Source of the DNA: JBBIWA01 sp037439425
GTDB lineage: Bacteria; Acidobacteriota; Blastocatellia; RBC074
DNA length: 64,000 nucleotides
Reading direction: 5' to 3'
NCBI GenBank assembly: GCA_037439425.1
Contig: JBBIWA010000019.1
Coordinates: forward strand, 1-64,000
Shown here one piece after another: positions 5,338 to 12,936 of the stretch (positions within the stretch are counted from its first letter, which is position 1; the number at the start of each line of letters is the position of its first letter). The translations under genes were made by a program, and so were the position numbers. Below the pieces are notes generated by a model, which was not told the DNA's origin, made no database searches, and was given only the letters and a program-made list of their open reading frames with translations.

Positions 5338-6885
5338 ATGAAAAGAAACGCCGTTATAGTATTGGCCATCCTCTTATGGGCGGCGTCAAGTCCAACGGCG
5401 GGGCTGGCGCAAGTCAAATCGGTGCGGATGAAAATTGACGGCTATCTCTGCGGCTTCTGAGTCTACAACATCAAGAAGGCCGTGAGCCGTCTAAACTTCG
5501 CTCCCACGCCTAGAGAGATCGAGATCACCGACATCCAAGCGGGCATCGGAGTATTCACCCCGAAGCCTGACAGGGCGGTCTCATTTGCCGCGCTGAAGAC
5601 CGCGCTCAAGCAAGCTGGCTATACGTTGGCTTCGGCTGAAATCACCATTGTGGGAACACTCACGCGCGATGACGCTGGCTGGTGGATCGTAGCCGAACCT
5701 TCAGGCCAACGCTTCGCTCTGGCAGGAGCCAGCGTCGATCAGGTATTGGCTGATGCTGCTCCGAGCTCGCGTATTGAAATCACTGGGGATTGGAAAACCG
5801 TTGGCGAAGGGAGCAATTCAAGCGAGGTGATCGCGCCGCATCCTCGGGAAAGATCTCAAGCAATAGAGTTGGGAGTTCCGGGCAGGCCCCTCTATCGCGG
5901 GCGACTGAAAGCAGATCGTAACGTGGTTTTTCCGATCATCAATCCCACTCAGCATCCCGAGACCCGCATTCCGCAATCAACTGCCCGGCTGAAGCCGGAA
6001 CTCCAAACCGAGCAGATAGAGCTTGCCAGCGGAGAATTGATCAGCGGGGGAGCCGCCCCAGTAACGCCGATTCGGACAACCAGTCCCGGCCTCACAGTCT
6101 ATCGTGGCGGCGCAGTCATTCCGCGCTACTTCTACACGAGCCAGCGACTCGGCAAGTTGAAGGTCACTCGCCACACGATTCGCCTGAATCTTTCTTACAC
6201 TCCGACGCCAACACTTCAGTTAGAGGCCGACATTCCCTATTCGCGCACCTTCTTTGAGGATGGCGTCACTTCTGGAGCAAGCGAAGGATTGGGCAATCTC
6301 ACGCTCTGGGGGAAGTATCGCTTTTTCCGCACGCTCGAAACCTGGGGGGACCGCCAAGCGGCGGTGCGGTTCGGAATAGAATTGCCAACCGGCAAGGCGG
6401 AGGCTCCAAGCGAGCAACGGCTGCCAGCCCCGGCTTTTGTCCGCCAGCAGCTCACACCTATCAGCGGCAGCTTCGCGACGCATCTCGATGCCGCATACTC
6501 ACAGGCGAAAGGCCGCTTTGTTTTTGGTGGGAACATCGAAGGCATCCTTCGCTCTGAGCGCGACGGCTTCCGGCTGGGCCACGAGCTGCGCATCAATACG
6601 GATCTGGAATACGTGCTCTTCCCGCTGAAGTACCACCACCCCACGAACGAGTTGTTTGTCATTCTGGAAACGACTTTTGTTCATCGCGGATCGGGACGCG
6701 TGAGTGGCGGGCGGGCACCAGAGAGCCGGTCAACAGAGTTTTTCCTGGCCCCCGCGTTGCAATATATTCCCAATCCCCGGCTGGTCATTGAAGCCAGCGC
6801 ACAATTCCCCCTGGCTCGCGATCTCGGTTCGCAAGTGCTGAGCACCGAGCGCAACGTTCTGGTCGGCATTCGCTACCTGTTTTGA
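5338..6885 (+). CDS. HMA-domain outer-membrane barrel selenoprotein (TGA at codon 41)
   Basis: The frame opens at ATG 5338 (AAGGAAGGTAAGG upstream) and continues to TGA 6883-6885, giving 515 residues with one internal TGA at 5458-5460. Residues 1-25 are a signal peptide. Residues about 28-105 form an HMA domain whose metal loop reads GYLC-G-F-TGA-VYN, so CxxC becomes C38-x-x-U41 if TGA is selenocysteine. The HMA fold continues smoothly after the TGA (NIKKAVSRL ... ALKTALKQAGY). About 105-155 is a small beta domain, then a linker. From about 265 to the terminal Phe there are amphipathic strands typical of an outer-membrane barrel. A 7-bp hairpin with loop CGTGA lies 13 nt after the TGA. It probably captures soft metal at the periplasmic side of the outer membrane. 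Confidence 0.8.
5474..5492 (+). promoter_or_regulatory. SECIS-like hairpin in HMA-barrel selenoprotein gene
   Basis: AGAAGGC (5474-5480) pairs with GCCGTCT (5486-5492) with one A-G mismatch, around the loop CGTGA. The loop starts 20 nt after the TGA and contains GU with G at its second position, as expected for a SelB-binding bacterial SECIS. It lies inside coding sequence, like the first one at 4774. Confidence 0.62.
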
Positions 6886-6894
6886 GGCGAGGCA

Positions 6895-7419
6895 ATGGCG
6901 CGAATTATCTTCTGCTTGATTCTGCTCGTCATTGCGCCCATCAGTGCTGATGGTCAGAAGCAAGCGCCGTCTTTAGTGCTTAAGGATCTGCAAGGTCGCA
7001 CTCTGCGTTTGAGCGACTACAAAGGCAAAGTTGTGCTCATCAACTTCTGGGCGACGTGGTGTCCGCCTTGCCTGGCCGAAATACCAGAGCTGATCAAATG
7101 GCAGCGAGAGTATCGCAGGTCTGGTCTTCAGATAATCGGCATCACTTATCCGCCGAAACAGCTCAGCCAGGTGCGCCGCTTCATCAAAAAGCTCAAAGTC
7201 AACTACGCAATCGTAATGGGCACGCGCGAGCTCAGGGCGCAGTTTGATGAGGGCGAAACTTTGCCGCTGACTGTGGTGATTGATCGCGCGGGAGTCATTC
7301 GCGAGATCATTCAAGGGATCCTGCTCCCTGAAGAGTTCGCGGAGAAGATCAAACCGCTGCTTCAGCAAGATAAGCCTCAAACCACCTCTCAAAAACCGGC
7401 TCATCCCAACCGCCCGTAA
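6895..7419 (+). CDS. TlpA-like periplasmic thioredoxin
   Basis: The 174-residue protein has a signal peptide (MARIIFCLILLVIAPISADG) and a TlpA/ResA thioredoxin fold with W-C-P-P-C in the context NFWATWCPPCLAEIP. A cis-Pro region (TLPLTVVID) follows. It starts 9 nt after the HMA-barrel selenoprotein gene and closes the operon. Its likely job is to reduce the Cys-Sec and Cys-rich metal sites of the exported proteins; that pairing is inferred from position. Unlike the tlpA at 774 it has no lipobox, so it is soluble or signal-anchored. Its 3' end overlaps the convergent methyltransferase gene by 19 bp. Confidence 0.85.
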   Translation: MARIIFCLILLVIAPISADGQKQAPSLVLKDLQGRTLRLSDYKGKVVLINFWATWCPPCLAEIPELIKWQREYRRSGLQIIGITYPPKQLSQVRRFIKKLKVNYAIVMGTRELRAQFDEGETLPLTVVIDRAGVIREIIQGILLPEEFAEKIKPLLQQDKPQTTSQKPAHPNRP

Positions 7420-8162
7420 TACAACCTCGTCTCGTACTCAAAACTGACCTTTCCATCCACTGCATACACCTGAAAGATGCGCTCAAGCTCCGCCATCATC
7501 TCAGCAAACCGTGGATGGCCGTGCTCAGGCACATAAGAAGACGACAAGGCCCGCCCTTTCAGCCCATCGAAATCGAAGACCTGGCGATTCGGGAAGGTCT
7601 TCAACCTGAAGGAGCGTGAAGTGAAGAACTCGGCGAGCGCCTCCGCATCAATCCGCCGGTGGTCAACCTGCGTGTAGTCCAGCGCGTAAGTCTTGACCCA
7701 GGCTTCGTAGGCGGCCAGAAACGGCGTCACTGAAACCAGCCGCTCATTCCAGACAAGCACTACCCAGCCGCCCGGCTTGAGAATGCGTGCGAACTCAACT
7801 CTGGCTCGTGCCCGGTCAAACCAGTGAAAAGACTGTCCTGCCGTGATGAAATCAACGCTGTGGTCAGGCAGCGTGGTCTCTTCTGCCGTTGCAGCAACAC
7901 TCGTGAACCGGTCGTAATGAGCGAGCAACCGCTCACCAGCTTCGCGCATTTCGAGGTTCGGCTCCACGCCGAAGACTCGATGGCCACGGCGCAAAAACAT
8001 CTCGGCGAGAAGCCCCGTGCCGGAGCCAAGGTCGGCAATAACGCAAGAGGTGTTGAGATGGCACTCCTCTTTGAGCGTTTCGATGATCTCCGGCGGATAG
8101 CCGGGCCGATACCTGATATAGTTCTCGACCCGGCTCGAAAATCTCCGTGTGGGATCCGTCAT
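7401..8162 (-). CDS. Class I SAM-dependent methyltransferase
   Basis: The 253-residue protein has motif I ADLGSGTGLLAE near residue 43, the acidic end of strand 2 (GVEPN), motif II-like DFITAGQSFHWF and the post-motif ILKPGGWVVLVWNE. This is the Methyltransf_11/25 type that acts on small molecules; the substrate cannot be named. Its ATG overlaps the stop of the upstream fucosidase gene by 4 nt (ATGA), so the two are co-translated. It ends tail-to-tail with the tlpA-like gene, overlapping it by 19 bp. Confidence 0.85.
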   Translation of the reverse strand: MTDPTRRFSSRVENYIRYRPGYPPEIIETLKEECHLNTSCVIADLGSGTGLLAEMFLRRGHRVFGVEPNLEMREAGERLLAHYDRFTSVAATAEETTLPDHSVDFITAGQSFHWFDRARARVEFARILKPGGWVVLVWNERLVSVTPFLAAYEAWVKTYALDYTQVDHRRIDAEALAEFFTSRSFRLKTFPNRQVFDFDGLKGRALSSSYVPEHGHPRFAEMMAELERIFQVYAVDGKVSFEYETRLYYGRLG

Positions 8163-9571
8163 TGCGCCAGCTCCAGCACTACTACCGTGTCAATCGCGTC
8201 GCGCGATGAGTTGGGAATGAGGAGCGCTTTCTTTGCTACATTGAAGCTCACTTTGCTCCCATCCTTGAGCAGGTATGCCTTCTTCACTTTAGCATTCAAT
8301 CCGGTGAGCGCGATCTCTTCACCGTGCGCAGCCTCGCTGTCGAGCACGTGAATGTAAACCCGCTTGCCTTTGTGTGTCGTCACGCCCCAGGGCTGCGGTG
8401 CAAGCGGGCCGCCGCGCGTGCCGTAGATCGCATCACCGTACTGCTTCATCCACTGGCCGATTTCTGTCAACTGCTTGATGGCCTCAGGCGGGAACTTGCC
8501 ATTGGGCATCGGACCGACGTTGAGCAGAAAATTTGAATTGCGCCCGGCAGCGCCGACCAGTAGATGCACCAGTTGTTTGAGGCTCTTGAAATTCTTGTCG
8601 GATCTCTTGTAGCCCCACGAATCATTGGTCGTGTCGCACATCTCCAGCGGCAGCTGGCCAATCTTGGCATCCTCGTTGAACCCAGTAGTGTTTTGCCCTG
8701 GCAGGTCTTTCTCGAACATTTGGAAGTCTTCGCCCTCAAACGGCAGGACATGATGATTGTTGCCGATAAGAGCTTGCGGCTGAAGTTTGTGAATCAGGTC
8801 GTAGGTCTGCCGCAGTCGCCAATCGACTCTGGTTCTGCGCGGATCACCGCCCGGTTCTTTGATCTGCTGATCCCACCAGCCATCGAACCAGATGCCCGCG
8901 ATTTTGCCATAATGTCCACTGAGCAGCTCGGTCAGTTGCGCGTCCAGATAATCGAGATACTTGTTGAAGTCGCCTGATTCGGGCCGGCCTGCGTACTGCC
9001 CGGTGCGTCCGCGTGGGAAGTAGTCGGGGTGATGCCAGTCAAGGTGCGAGTGATAGAAGAAGAGTTTGATGCCCTGCTTGTGGCACTCATCAGCCAACAT
9101 CTTGAGTACATCCTTTTTGTACGGTGTGCGATCCACAATGTCCCAATCGCTCACCTTCGAGTCCCACATCGCAAACCCATCGTGATGCTTGCTGGTGATG
9201 GTGATGTATTTCATCCCGGCCTGCTTGGCGAGCCGCACCCACTCTGCCGGATCGAATTCCGTCGGGTTGAATTGCGAGGCTAACGGTTCGTATTCCGGGA
9301 TCGGAATCTTCAAACTGTGCATAATCCATTCGGCGATGCCTTTGACATTCTGCCCCTTGTATTCGCCGCCAAGCACGGAATAGACGCCCCAGTGGATGAA
9401 CAATCCGAACTTCGCATCCTGAAACCAACGGCGAGCTTCGAGATTTTCCGGAGCCGGCGTGTAGTTTTTTTCGGCTCCAGCCTTTTGAGCCGCATTCTCG
9501 GCCGGCAGAAGCAGAGACCAAATGAGAGAAGAAGCGAGACTGATACTTAAGAGAGATCGTTTCTGAATCAT
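8159..9571 (-). CDS. Secreted GH29 alpha-L-fucosidase
   Basis: The 470-residue protein has a signal peptide of about 28 residues followed by a GH29 (beta/alpha)8 barrel. Recognisable blocks are WFQDAKFGLFIHWG near residue 50, SKHHDGFAMWDS near 127, and GIWFDGWW with the probable nucleophile Asp230. A C-terminal beta-sandwich follows. It should release L-fucose from glycans outside the cytoplasm. GAGGAG lies 6 nt before the ATG. It is transcribed with the methyltransferase and is next to no other carbohydrate gene, so it may be a stand-alone scavenging enzyme. Confidence 0.92.
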   Translation of the reverse strand: MIQKRSLLSISLASSLIWSLLLPAENAAQKAGAEKNYTPAPENLEARRWFQDAKFGLFIHWGVYSVLGGEYKGQNVKGIAEWIMHSLKIPIPEYEPLASQFNPTEFDPAEWVRLAKQAGMKYITITSKHHDGFAMWDSKVSDWDIVDRTPYKKDVLKMLADECHKQGIKLFFYHSHLDWHHPDYFPRGRTGQYAGRPESGDFNKYLDYLDAQLTELLSGHYGKIAGIWFDGWWDQQIKEPGGDPRRTRVDWRLRQTYDLIHKLQPQALIGNNHHVLPFEGEDFQMFEKDLPGQNTTGFNEDAKIGQLPLEMCDTTNDSWGYKRSDKNFKSLKQLVHLLVGAAGRNSNFLLNVGPMPNGKFPPEAIKQLTEIGQWMKQYGDAIYGTRGGPLAPQPWGVTTHKGKRVYIHVLDSEAAHGEEIALTGLNAKVKKAYLLKDGSKVSFNVAKKALLIPNSSRDAIDTVVVLELAQ

Positions 9572-9589
9572 CTTCGACTCCTCGGAAAA

Positions 9590-9783
9590 TCCTGGGTACG
9601 CACGCCCCCGGCGTGCAGCTTTCTGTTAAGCGAGCCGTTATCAGAGACCAAGCACGCTCGCAAGCGTGCGTACCCAGGCTCCTGTGGAAAATCCCTGGGA
9701 GCGCACGCATCCTTGCGTGCCTGCCTTCGTTAAGCAAGCCATTACCGAAGACCAAGCACGCTCGCAAGCGTGCGTACCCAGGT
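9590..9783. repeat. Two tandem copies of a dispersed palindromic repeat
   Basis: Two related ~90-bp units run from about 9590 to 9670 and 9685 to 9783. Each has GCACGC-type arms at one end, a TTAAGC[GA]AGCC centre, and CACGCTCGCAAGCGTGCGTA CCCAGG at the other end. A third copy in the opposite orientation lies at 59085-59181. They carry no plausible gene. They occupy the start of an 818-bp gap upstream of the fucosidase gene. Confidence 0.7.
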
Positions 9784-9835
9784 TTTCATCGTTTCTGGGT
9801 GTCGCTCAAGCGAGCTGAATGACTCCTCGGAAGAT

Positions 9836-10170
9836 GTCCAACCAACTTGTCGTGCCTCCTTGCAGCGCGCCCTCTGTGGGATAAGCCGTGCATGATCTTG
9901 AACGAGGATTGAGGATTGAAGATCGCCAGGTCCCCAGATCTTCGATCCTCGATCTTCGACGTCCCGCAACTGGCAGGAAAGCCATACCACCAGTCGCAGC
10001 TATCAGTTTGTCGTGCCTCCTTGCAGCACGCCCTCTGCCGGAGCAACGACAAACTGAAGTTTGTCGGACCTCCCCCCATGGGCGTTCAATGTAAGGCGAA
10101 GCGGTCAGTTTGCCCATGACTTGGCAAGGGGCGCTTGCCGCAAGCAAGGAGCGAACTAACCGCTTCGCCC
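9836..10170. repeat. Repeat cluster in long gene-free stretch
   Basis: A unit GTCGTGCCTCCTTGCAGC occurs at about 9848 and 10011 in the same orientation, each followed by a version of CGCCCTCTG. Between them is an inverted pair made of GAGGATTGAAGATCG and its complement (about 9905-9960). At 10095-10110 and 10154-10169, 16-bp arms (GGCGAAGCGGTCAGTT, one mismatch) enclose a second hairpin, GGCAAG-gggcg-CTTGCC. Short ORFs in all frames here are made only of repeat sequence. I see no gene between 9572 and 10389. Confidence 0.6.
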
Positions 10171-10306
10171 GCCATTCGCGCCGCAGTGTGATTGTTGCTC
10201 TCTTGACACCTGACTCGGACCTGGAGGTTGTGTATTATAGCTTTCATCGGGATCATCGGCTACTCCAGGCTGAGATGATCCAACTCGCCAGAGGATAATG
10301 ACGTCT

Positions 10307-10366
10307 AAGGGGTGGCTTAACCACTGCCTGCCCTTTGCGGCAGCGGTTTTCAAACTTGCACCCCTT
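10307..10366 (+). promoter_or_regulatory. Structured 5' leader before the three-repeat protein
   Basis: AAGGGGTG (10307-10314) pairs perfectly with CACCCCTT (10359-10366). Inside are GTGG-cttaa-CCAC (competing in part with the outer helix) and CTGCC-tgccctttgc-GGCAG, so the leader can fold as a small multi-branch structure. It ends 10 nt before the AGGAG of the gene at 10390. I do not recognise a known riboswitch class. Upstream, TTGACA (10203) and TATTAT (10233) are 24 bp apart, too far for a normal promoter. Confidence 0.35.
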
Positions 10367-10389
10367 TGCCATTTACAGGAGACGAACCC

Positions 10390-11478
10390 ATGAAAAGAGA
10401 GGGCATCAAGTTTCTCTATTTACTATCAGTTCTTTTACTCCCATTCGTCGCTCCGTCAATCCAGGCCCAATCATTCCGGGAAAGCTTCCCCTCGCATCAG
10501 CGCCTTTCGCGCTTCCGCTGGGAAGGCACGGTTGATGGCACGATTGTGATCCGCCTGCGCCGCCGCCAGATAGATGTAGAGACGCTATCCGGGTTACCGG
10601 TGCAGCAACAGAGATACGATTTCACCTCTCCCCTGCCTTCTGCCAGCACAGATCTCAAGCTGACAATTATCGAAGGGCGCGGACGAGTCAGGCTCATCGA
10701 GCAGCCACGCACCAGTAACGATTACGTCGCCGTGGTGCGCATTGAAGACGAAAAACCCGGGCGCTCCTATTATGCCTTCGAGCTGCACTGGGAGAGTCGC
10801 ACCTGGTTCGATGATGAGGACCGACCGCGCTCGCGCCCCCGCGAGACCGAGTGGTTTGAGTGGCGCGGGCAAGTTGATGATGTTTCGATCATCCGCATTC
10901 AGGGCGAAGAAGTGCGCGTTGAAGACCTCAGCGGGCGCGGCGTCTGGGATGAGCGTTATCGCTTCAGCTCTCCGCTCCCGGCGCAACCGCTTCAAGTCAG
11001 CCTCGTTGAGACAGAAGGGCGTGGCGAGATCGTGCTTATTGAACAGCCAAGCCGGGCCAATAACTACTCGGCCGCAGTGCGCATCACTGACAGACAGGGT
11101 GGCGCGAGCCGCTATTCTTTCACGCTCAGCTGGGTTCAGCCACGCTACCGGGAGCGGCCGCGCGAGCGCGATGAGGGGCGCACACCACAGCGCGGACTAA
11201 TCTGGTCAGGCCGCGTGGATGGCCGGGACCTACTGCGCATCAGAGGGAGAGAAGTCTGGATCGAGCATCAGGCCGGTGTCCCGGTTGTGGGAACTGACTA
11301 TCGCTTCGATAGCGCGCTGCCCATTGAGCCGCGCGCGGTGACAGTTCGCAAGCTGGAAGGGCGCGGGACTGTGCGGGTCATCGAACAGCCCACGCGCGCT
11401 AACAACTTCACGGCCACCATTCTGCTAGAGGATAAAAAGGGCGGATCGGATCAATATCGCATCGAAGTTTACTGGTAG
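10390..11478 (+). CDS. Secreted protein with three copies of an unknown beta domain
   Basis: The 362-residue product has a signal peptide (KFLYLLSVLLLPFVAPSIQAQ) and three related domains at about 42-145, 160-257 and 270-362. Each copy shows W-x-G-x-VDG/D at its start, a basic R-I-x-G-x-x-V-x-[VI]E strand, [YF]RF-S-x-LP in the middle, EGRG-x-[VI]-x-[LV]IEQP, and a final YxFxLxW-like strand. Arg-rich linkers join the copies. The high charge and regular strands suggest a surface or periplasmic beta-sandwich binder; I cannot name the family. I chose ATG 10390, with AGGAG 8 nt upstream, over an in-frame TTG at 10366. Confidence 0.75.
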   Translation: MKREGIKFLYLLSVLLLPFVAPSIQAQSFRESFPSHQRLSRFRWEGTVDGTIVIRLRRRQIDVETLSGLPVQQQRYDFTSPLPSASTDLKLTIIEGRGRVRLIEQPRTSNDYVAVVRIEDEKPGRSYYAFELHWESRTWFDDEDRPRSRPRETEWFEWRGQVDDVSIIRIQGEEVRVEDLSGRGVWDERYRFSSPLPAQPLQVSLVETEGRGEIVLIEQPSRANNYSAAVRITDRQGGASRYSFTLSWVQPRYRERPRERDEGRTPQRGLIWSGRVDGRDLLRIRGREVWIEHQAGVPVVGTDYRFDSALPIEPRAVTVRKLEGRGTVRVIEQPTRANNFTATILLEDKKGGSDQYRIEVYW

Positions 11479-11717
11479 AGCTCAAACCCGGGAGCCCGAG
11501 GAGTCTGGATCCCAGCCTTGACTCGGGCTAGCTCATCAGCTCACTCTAGCGCCTACAGCAGCTTTCGATAGCGTGCAGAAGGTCCGTGACTACCGACCAC
11601 TGGGTGACAATGAAAGACCTACCTGAGGAAGGCTGTTTTGACCTCAGTCGGGCGGCTCGTCAGTGGCCGGTGGTCAGTCGCCGGCTTGTTCTCGCCCAAT
11701 TGAAAACGCCGTAACGA

Positions 11718-12014
11718 TCATTGAGGCAGCTCTAACCACTTGCGTGTCAGGTAATCGCTAAAGGTCAATCCGATCATAATCACCAGCCATAAGAAGCCTG
11801 CTACCACCGTCACCTGCGTCAGGCGTGTGCTGTAGCGGACGTGCATGAAGTAAAGAATCACCAGGGTCGCTTTGAAGACAGCTATTGCCAACGCTACAAC
11901 CGTGTTCAGTGGGCCGAGGTTCACCCTGGAGGCCAACACGGTGACCACCGTGAGCACCATCAGTGCTGCAAAGACGGCAACATAACTTTTTACTGAAACA
12001 ATATGTTCTGACAT
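11718..12014 (-). CDS. ctaF: Cytochrome c oxidase subunit IV (caa3 type)
   Basis: The 98-residue protein has three membrane helices and the family block ATLVILYFMHVRYSTRLT of prokaryotic subunit IV (COX4_pro). It stabilises the caa3-type oxidase in the inner membrane. It is the last gene of the respiratory operon, 180 bp after subunit III; that gap holds a weak palindrome built from CTTCGTG-type words. A GAGG precedes the ATG. Confidence 0.85.
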   Translation of the reverse strand: MSEHIVSVKSYVAVFAALMVLTVVTVLASRVNLGPLNTVVALAIAVFKATLVILYFMHVRYSTRLTQVTVVAGFLWLVIMIGLTFSDYLTRKWLELPQ

Positions 12015-12194
12015 AACTGCCTCGCCACTTGGCGTATGCCTCTCGCTTTCAAGAGAAAGCTTTTCACCTCTTCACCGCAAAGAAACGAACGTCACGAAGC
12101 AAGCAAGAAAGGGCTTTCGCAGATGGTAGCTCTCTCTTCGTGTTCTTCGCAGCTCGTGGCTCATTTTTCTTCAGGTCTATAGCTTCAGCCAGCC

Positions 12195-12866
12195 TCACCG
12201 AATCAGATAGAGCAAGGGGAAGAGAAAGATCCAGACGATATCCACGAAGTGCCAGTAAAGGCCCGAGACCTCAACTGGGGCATGGTAGTGCGGCGTATAG
12301 CGCCCGTCCCGTGCCAAGTACATCAGCACTGACATAATGCCCACACCGATCACCATATGCAGCGCATGCAGGCCCGTCAGGGCGAAATAGATCCAGATAA
12401 ACATGTGCGCGTCTCTGGCCAATGCCGGATTGTGTCCTGCCTTAATCCAGTTCTGCTCGAACCCAGAGCCAGGGATCAGACCCAGATGGAATTTGTGCGA
12501 GTACTCGAAGTACTTGATCACCAGGAAGGTCAACCCCAGCAGGATGGTGAGCGCCAGACAGAGCATCAACATCTTCTGCTTGCCAGTCTGTGCGCCATAA
12601 ACGGCCAGCGCCATCGTCAAACTGCTGGCAATCAGCACCACCGTATTAGTGCCGCCCAAAACGAGGTCCAGCGTGTGGCTGGCGGCGATAAAACCTTCTG
12701 TGTGGAAAGTCCGATAGATAGAGTAAGCCGTGAACAGGCCGCCGAAGAACATAATCTCCGTGAGCAAGAAGATCCACATCCCCAGCGTGCTTGCTTCGCG
12801 CTGTTGTTCTAGGTTCTCGAAATGATGTGCAAGCGCCCAATGAGCGTCAGCGTGACGATCAGACAA
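12195..12866 (-). CDS. ctaE: Cytochrome c oxidase subunit III
   Basis: The 223-residue protein has the five-helix form of subunit III, with LGMWIFLLTEIMFFGGLF near residue 42, the FTLTGLHALHMVIG-like block (FALTGLHALHMVIGVG) and the C-terminal GLYWHFVDIVWIFLFPLLYL. It supports proton uptake and stability of the oxidase core. The best start is a TTG at 12866 with GGGAG 8 nt upstream. It lies between ctaD and ctaF. Confidence 0.92.
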   Translation of the reverse strand: MSDRHADAHWALAHHFENLEQQREASTLGMWIFLLTEIMFFGGLFTAYSIYRTFHTEGFIAASHTLDLVLGGTNTVVLIASSLTMALAVYGAQTGKQKMLMLCLALTILLGLTFLVIKYFEYSHKFHLGLIPGSGFEQNWIKAGHNPALARDAHMFIWIYFALTGLHALHMVIGVGIMSVLMYLARDGRYTPHYHAPVEVSGLYWHFVDIVWIFLFPLLYLIR

Positions 12867-12936
12867 AGCAATTCTCCCTTGAAGCAGCGATGAATAATGA
12901 GCGATGAGTTAAGCGCTCTTCTTGACTCCTCACCAT

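Noticed and set aside
4752..5460. TGA used as Trp codon genome-wide
   Set aside because: TGA is the stop codon of many genes in this window (for example merR at 4686, HMA-barrel at 6883, flhA), and TGG is used normally.
10203..10238. Sigma-70 promoter TTGACA ... TATTAT
   Set aside because: The spacer is 24 bp, too long for a standard promoter.
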